Shown here piece after piece: positions 5,192-8,151 of a DNA stretch of 8,151 bases. Source of the stretch: CALLCD01 sp039817885. GTDB taxonomy: Bacteria > Pseudomonadota > Alphaproteobacteria > Caulobacterales > Hyphomonadaceae. A program made the translations under genes and the position numbers. The stretch lies in the NCBI GenBank assembly GCA_039817885.1, contig JBCBUY010000120.1:1-8151 (forward strand). Direction: 5' to 3'. How positions within the stretch are numbered: position 1 is the first letter of the stretch; every line of letters starts with the position of its first letter. A model generated the notes under the pieces. The model made no database searches. It was given only the letters and a program-made list of their open reading frames with translations, and was not told where the DNA came from.

Positions 5192-6628
5192 ATGTCCAGG
5201 CGGGGCCGCCCCGCTTGGCTACGGGGCTCTGAAATCATTGACCTCTTGAGGCTGTCAGGGCCGATCGCGATTTCGCGCATGTCCATGATGCTGATGGCGC
5301 TGACAGACGCTATTGTTCTGGGCCAAGCCGCCGAGGGCGAGCTCCCGTTCATTCTGAACTCATGGCTGCCGATGGGGATCTGCCTGGGTCTGGGGATGGG
5401 TCTATTGCTGGGTGTCCAGGTTTTGACGTCAGAGCTTATGGGGCAGGGGCAAGAGGCGGATAGTGGGCGGATTTTCCGGCGCGGAACAATCTGGGCGATT
5501 GGGCTCGGTGTTGGCCTGATGGCTGTAGTGTACGCCACGGCTTCGTCGCTTTTCACGTGGGTGTTTACGGATCTCAGTCCGAACGCCGAGATGAGCGGCA
5601 CACTGACAGCGCAACAAGTTGCTGATGAAACGGCGAGCGTGACTCGCATCATGTCCTTCGGAATGGCCGGATTCATGCTCTCCGTTGCCTTCAGTTTTTA
5701 TCTCGAAGCGCTCCGCAAGCCTCTTATCGTGACGGTGCTCTCCTATGCCGCTGTTGGCGTAAACGCCTTAATTGACTGTGCGCTGATCCTCGGCTGGTGG
5801 GGGATGCCGCAACTCGGTGCTGAGGGCGTGGCGTGGGCCACGACAGGCTCTCGCTGGTTTCTTACGGCCGTACTGCTGGTCTACATCCTGCGTTCAACGC
5901 CCGCACTTGCAGCCTCAAGCGCAGCTCCGGCGGGAGAGAGCTTCCGACAGTTGAAAGTCGGCATTGGCACAGCCGTCAGCAATGTCGCCGAATGGGGTGG
6001 TTTCAACATGACCTACATCATCGCCGCATTCATCAGCCTCGCCGTCAACTCGATCTATGGCTACACGGTACAGGTCATGGGCGTTTGCTTCATGATCTTT
6101 CTCGGAATCGGCACTGCCACCAGCGTTCGTGTCGCCGAGAATTTTGGTCGCCAGAACAGTGCCGGGATTCAAGATGCGTCTCGATTAGGGGTCGCGGCAA
6201 CCCTTGTCAGCGGTCTCGCCATGGGGCTCATCGTTTGGGTGCTGCAGGATATCATTCCGTTAGGCCTGGTCAGCGCGGATGCTGAAATTGATGGAATATT
6301 GCTGGCACCTGCCATCGGGGCGTTGCTGATCTACGCTGCGATCGGAACGACATTCGATGGTTTGCAAGCCGTGGCGTCCATGGCTCTGCGTGCACAAGGC
6401 ATCGTCTGGGTGCCAACACTGATCCATATCGGCTCATTTTTCATTGTGATGCTGCCTGCAGGATATTGGCTGGGCATCAGTTTGGAACGCGGAGCACAAG
6501 GTATGATGGAAGCCGCCGTTTTGAGTTTAGGACTGGCAGCGATCCTTCAATGGGGATTACTGGAAATGAAAATGGCGCGCCCCAAGGAAGGAGCGCGCCA
6601 TCAACTTGTCAGTTCTGACGGAGCTTAA
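5192..6628 (+). CDS. MATE-family multidrug/metabolite efflux transporter (NorM-like)
   Basis: A 478-residue inner-membrane protein with about twelve hydrophobic segments in two related halves, as in MATE antiporters that expel organic cations or metabolites against Na+ or H+. Early helices include PIAISRMSMMLMALTDAIVLG (24-44) with the conserved Asp39, and a long segment at 55-80. The second half starts near residue 251 after an Ala-rich linker (237-249). It contains GIGTATSVRVAENFGRQN (305-322), the conserved MATE stretch before the loop. The ATG has AGGA 7 bases upstream. The gene starts 17 bp after the DAHP synthase stop, so co-transcription is likely. The substrate is unknown, and a link to aromatic compounds is only a guess from position. 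The last codons contain the terminator of the opposing HU gene, and the stop codon overlaps the HU stop. Confidence 0.93.
   Translation: MSRRGRPAWLRGSEIIDLLRLSGPIAISRMSMMLMALTDAIVLGQAAEGELPFILNSWLPMGICLGLGMGLLLGVQVLTSELMGQGQEADSGRIFRRGTIWAIGLGVGLMAVVYATASSLFTWVFTDLSPNAEMSGTLTAQQVADETASVTRIMSFGMAGFMLSVAFSFYLEALRKPLIVTVLSYAAVGVNALIDCALILGWWGMPQLGAEGVAWATTGSRWFLTAVLLVYILRSTPALAASSAAPAGESFRQLKVGIGTAVSNVAEWGGFNMTYIIAAFISLAVNSIYGYTVQVMGVCFMIFLGIGTATSVRVAENFGRQNSAGIQDASRLGVAATLVSGLAMGLIVWVLQDIIPLGLVSADAEIDGILLAPAIGALLIYAAIGTTFDGLQAVASMALRAQGIVWVPTLIHIGSFFIVMLPAGYWLGISLERGAQGMMEAAVLSLGLAAILQWGLLEMKMARPKEGARHQLVSSDGA
6562..6601 (-). terminator. Intrinsic terminator of the HU gene, inside the 3' end of the MATE gene
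   Basis: ATGGCGCGC (6572-6580) and GCGCGCCAT (6593-6601) form a perfect 9-bp, GC-rich stem with a 12-base loop. On the minus strand the stem is followed by TTTCATTTCC, a fair U-rich tail, and it lies 23 bases after the HU stop. On the plus strand the bases after the stem are not U-rich, so it serves the HU transcript. It encodes residues MARPKEGARH of the MATE protein. Confidence 0.7.
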
Positions 6629-6891
6629 AGATCTTTCAGAGCTGTCGCCGGCTTGAATGCTGCCGATGTCTTCTCTGGAATTTTGATCTTTTCGCCGGTC
6701 GCAGGGTTGCGGCCTTCGCGTGCCCCGCGCGTCTTGGCTTCAAACGTACCAAACCCAGCAATAGAGACTTTCTCTCGCTTTTTGACCGAGTCAGCAATTG
6801 CGTCAAACACGGCGTCTACTGCGGCCCCGGCATCAGCGTTGGACAAGCCCGTGGTTGTTGCCACAGCCTTGGTCAAATCCCCTTTATTCAT
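6625..6891 (-). CDS. hup: HU-family nucleoid DNA-binding protein
   Basis: HU proteins are small dimeric, sequence-independent DNA-bending proteins that compact the nucleoid and help replication and recombination. The 88 residues fit the family, which is about 90 long. MNKGDLTKAVATTTGLS opens the helical dimerisation part. KVSIAGFGTFEAKTR (41-55) forms the beta saddle. EGRNPATGEKIKIP (59-72) is the DNA-clasping arm with the intercalating Pro63, and KPATALKDL closes the protein. I start at 6891, not at an in-frame ATG at 6915, because GGAGGA lies 6 bases upstream of 6891 and MNK is the family's usual start. A GC-rich terminator follows 23 bases after the stop. It could be an IHF-like paralogue, but the arm and length fit HU better. 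Confidence 0.95.
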   Translation of the reverse strand: MNKGDLTKAVATTTGLSNADAGAAVDAVFDAIADSVKKREKVSIAGFGTFEAKTRGAREGRNPATGEKIKIPEKTSAAFKPATALKDL

Positions 6892-6908
6892 GATTTCCTC
6901 CATGATTG

Positions 6909-6924
6909 ACGGCAAGGGTGCCGT
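6909..6924 (-). other. Small hairpin in the HU leader
   Basis: ACGGC (6909-6913) and GCCGT (6920-6924) pair around a 6-base loop, about 10 bases upstream of the HU Shine-Dalgarno sequence. It could influence translation of the HU mRNA, but a 5-bp stem may be chance. Confidence 0.25.
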
Positions 6925-6964
6925 TGGGGCGAGAGTACAGACACGATTCGGGCACTGTCGATAT

Positions 6965-6998
6965 GCAAAAAGCTAGTAATTGCAGGCTATTTCACTAG
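6965..6998 (-). terminator. Weak candidate terminator after the DUF429-like gene
   Basis: CTAGT/ACTAG (6973-6977 and 6994-6998) can pair across a 16-base loop at the end of the DUF429-like gene, and on the minus strand CTTTTTGC follows directly. The stem is only 5 bp and AT-rich and overlaps the stop codon region, so read-through into the HU gene is possible. Confidence 0.22.
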
Positions 6999-7898
6999 AA
7001 TCCAGCCTTCTTCCCCCTCGATCGCGCTCAGTTTTCCCTCATCAAGGGAGTCAGGTGGCCCAAAATAGCCCTCTAAGCGACCGCGCTGGTCCAGATCGCA
7101 ATAGTGGTGGGCGATTGCACGCACCTGCGCCTGGTCGATGACTTCACCTGGCGCGGGGGTCACCTCCACAGCCGAAGGATAGACTTCGCAGATCAGAAGC
7201 GAGACATCCTCAAGCGCGCTTTCGTCTAACGGCCTAAAGCCTGTTTCGAACGGCCATATGCGTGCGCCTTCAACAGTCTCACGAAGCGCCTTGACGTGCG
7301 GAATTCCCGTCAGGCTCTGGCTGCCGACACTGCCCGTATAAGCCAGCTGCCAGCACGATTTTGGTTGCCCAACCTTTTCAGCGCGCAGCCAGGCCTCTGT
7401 CTCGCGGAACTCTGCCAAAGAGCCCGTCCCAAAATCTCCCTTCGTTCCGGCAAGTGTCTTGACCTGATCACGCTTCGGTGCGCCCCAAAAGGGGAAGGGG
7501 CCCTTGCTGATCTTGTAATTCATGCCAGCGGCAACAGCGAAGCGAGGATTCGAATTGTCCTCGCGATCCTTCATTTTGGACGCGATATGCCCCTGCATGG
7601 CTTGCCATGGGCTGACATTCGACAGGTCCAGACCAAGCGCCTCAGCCGTGCCATCGGGATAACCAAGTGAGAAATCAAAGCCCAGCAAGACCTTGTCCCC
7701 GCGTCCGTGGAGCTTGGCGATCATGTCGAGAAGAAACGTTCTGGCTTTCAGCCGTGTGTCGGGATTGACCGCCTGGAACACCATGCGCAGCCGAGCATCC
7801 TTCGCAAGAATGCCGATCCAAATGGAATTAGGCCCCGTGACTGGCTTTGTCGCGGCACTCCAATCCACCATAATGTAGGCATCGAAGAGCCTCGGCAT
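6987..7898 (-). CDS. Uncharacterised DUF429-like protein (possible RNase H-like fold)
   Basis: I recognise this 303-residue cytoplasmic protein only as a conserved alphaproteobacterial hypothetical that resembles DUF429, a family predicted to have an RNase H-like fold. It opens with a strand carrying Asp12 (AYIMVDWSAA), followed by SIWIGIL as the paired strand. LLGFDFSLGYP (71-81) carries Asp75, and LLICEVYPS (234-242) carries Glu238. These acidic residues at strand ends fit an RNase H-like active site, but catalysis is not shown. Other notable stretches are FPFWGAPK (135-142) and KSCWQLAYTGSVGSQSLTGIP (180-200). No signal peptide or membrane segment is seen. The ATG has AAGGAT 6 bases upstream, overlapping the stop region of the preceding VOC gene, which ends 2 bp before it; the two are likely co-transcribed and translationally coupled. 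Confidence 0.72.
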   Translation of the reverse strand: MPRLFDAYIMVDWSAATKPVTGPNSIWIGILAKDARLRMVFQAVNPDTRLKARTFLLDMIAKLHGRGDKVLLGFDFSLGYPDGTAEALGLDLSNVSPWQAMQGHIASKMKDREDNSNPRFAVAAGMNYKISKGPFPFWGAPKRDQVKTLAGTKGDFGTGSLAEFRETEAWLRAEKVGQPKSCWQLAYTGSVGSQSLTGIPHVKALRETVEGARIWPFETGFRPLDESALEDVSLLICEVYPSAVEVTPAPGEVIDQAQVRAIAHHYCDLDQRGRLEGYFGPPDSLDEGKLSAIEGEEGWILVK

Positions 7899-7900
7899 GA

Positions 7901-8151
7901 CTATCCTTTTGACGAATGGCAGACAGCTTGAAGCTTATTGCCGTCAGGGTCGCGAACATATGCGCCGTAATAGTTCGGGTGGTAGTGTGTCCGCAGCCCT
8001 GGGGGACCTTCATCTGTCCCTCCGGTTTCCAGCGCGGCGTTGTAGAAATCATCGACAACATTTCTCGATGTGGCCAAGAAAGCTACGTGCGTACCGTTCC
8101 CGTTTGTGGCGGTCATGCCATCATAGGCCGGACCTACGAAAACCTTCGGAC
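7901..8151 (-). CDS. VOC-family (glyoxalase/bleomycin-resistance fold) protein, C-terminal part, cut by window edge
   Basis: The last 82 residues of a small vicinal-oxygen-chelate protein; the reading frame stays open to the window edge, so the N-terminus is outside. An internal ATG at 8116 is not the real start, because conserved sequence (VFVGPAYDGMTAT) continues upstream of it. GNGTHVAFLATSR (17-29 of the visible part) and the closing YGAYVRDPDGNKLQAVCH (61-78) are typical of the glyoxalase-like subgroup with HYHPNYYGAYVRDPDGNK. Members include dioxygenases, isomerases, lyases and antibiotic-binding proteins, so the reaction cannot be named. The stop lies 2 bp before the DUF429-like start in the same direction. 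Confidence 0.88.
   Translation of the reverse strand, partial: PKVFVGPAYDGMTATNGNGTHVAFLATSRNVVDDFYNAALETGGTDEGPPGLRTHYHPNYYGAYVRDPDGNKLQAVCHSSKG

Noticed and set aside
5158..5676. 172-residue minus-strand frame across the start of the MATE gene
   Set aside because: Low-complexity Ser/Pro/Arg-rich translation typical of an antisense shadow.
6892..6915. Longer HU protein starting at 6915
   Set aside because: The family normally starts MNK, and GGAGGA stands 6 bases before ATG 6891; the longer form would translate through the ribosome binding site.
6653..6976. 107-residue plus-strand frame opposite the HU gene
   Set aside because: It is the antisense of hup with no family resemblance.
7901..8151. 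Antibiotic (fosfomycin or bleomycin) resistance gene
   Set aside because: The VOC fold is shared by many enzymes and the visible C-terminal part does not point to a resistance enzyme.

Overview
The window is gene-dense chromosomal DNA, probably from an alphaproteobacterium. The grounds are moderately high GC, a TonB-dependent receptor N-terminus of the style common in Hyphomonas, Parvularcula and sphingomonad relatives, a type II DAHP synthase, and QueC, QueE and DUF429-like proteins that resemble alphaproteobacterial versions. The lineage is inferred from protein style only; no rRNA or marker gene is present.

Layout, left to right. (1) 1-352, minus: 5' end of a TonB-dependent outer-membrane receptor, cut by the window edge. 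(2) 353-576: divergent intergenic region with a cluster of TTGACA/TGTCAA half-sites and a second small dyad near queC. (3) 577-2305, plus: overlapping operon queC-queE-queD, which makes preQ0, the precursor of queuosine. QueD has Tyr where the E. coli enzyme has its catalytic Cys. (4) 2302-3594, minus: a 430-residue fusion of a TIR-like domain to a complete ParA/MinD-type ATPase, converging on queD with overlapping stop codons. This is the most unusual gene here. (5) 3595-3797: divergent intergenic region. (6) 3798-6628, plus: type II DAHP synthase (first step of the shikimate pathway), then 17 bp later a MATE-family exporter. (7) 6625-6891, minus: an HU-type DNA-binding protein whose intrinsic terminator lies inside the 3' end of the MATE gene. 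(8) 6987-8151, minus: a VOC/glyoxalase-fold protein (cut by the edge) followed 2 bp later by an uncharacterised DUF429-like protein.

How the genes relate: queD, queE and queC supply consecutive steps from dihydroneopterin triphosphate to preQ0. The DAHP synthase and MATE genes are probably co-transcribed, but a shared function is not evident. The VOC and DUF429-like genes are probably co-transcribed. The TIR-ParA gene stands alone, with no ParB, effector or immunity partner visible. If the window holds an undescribed system, this gene is the best candidate, but its function cannot be read from sequence alone. No RNA genes, CRISPR arrays, insertion sequences or long repeats were seen, and no non-coding stretch exceeds about 225 bp.
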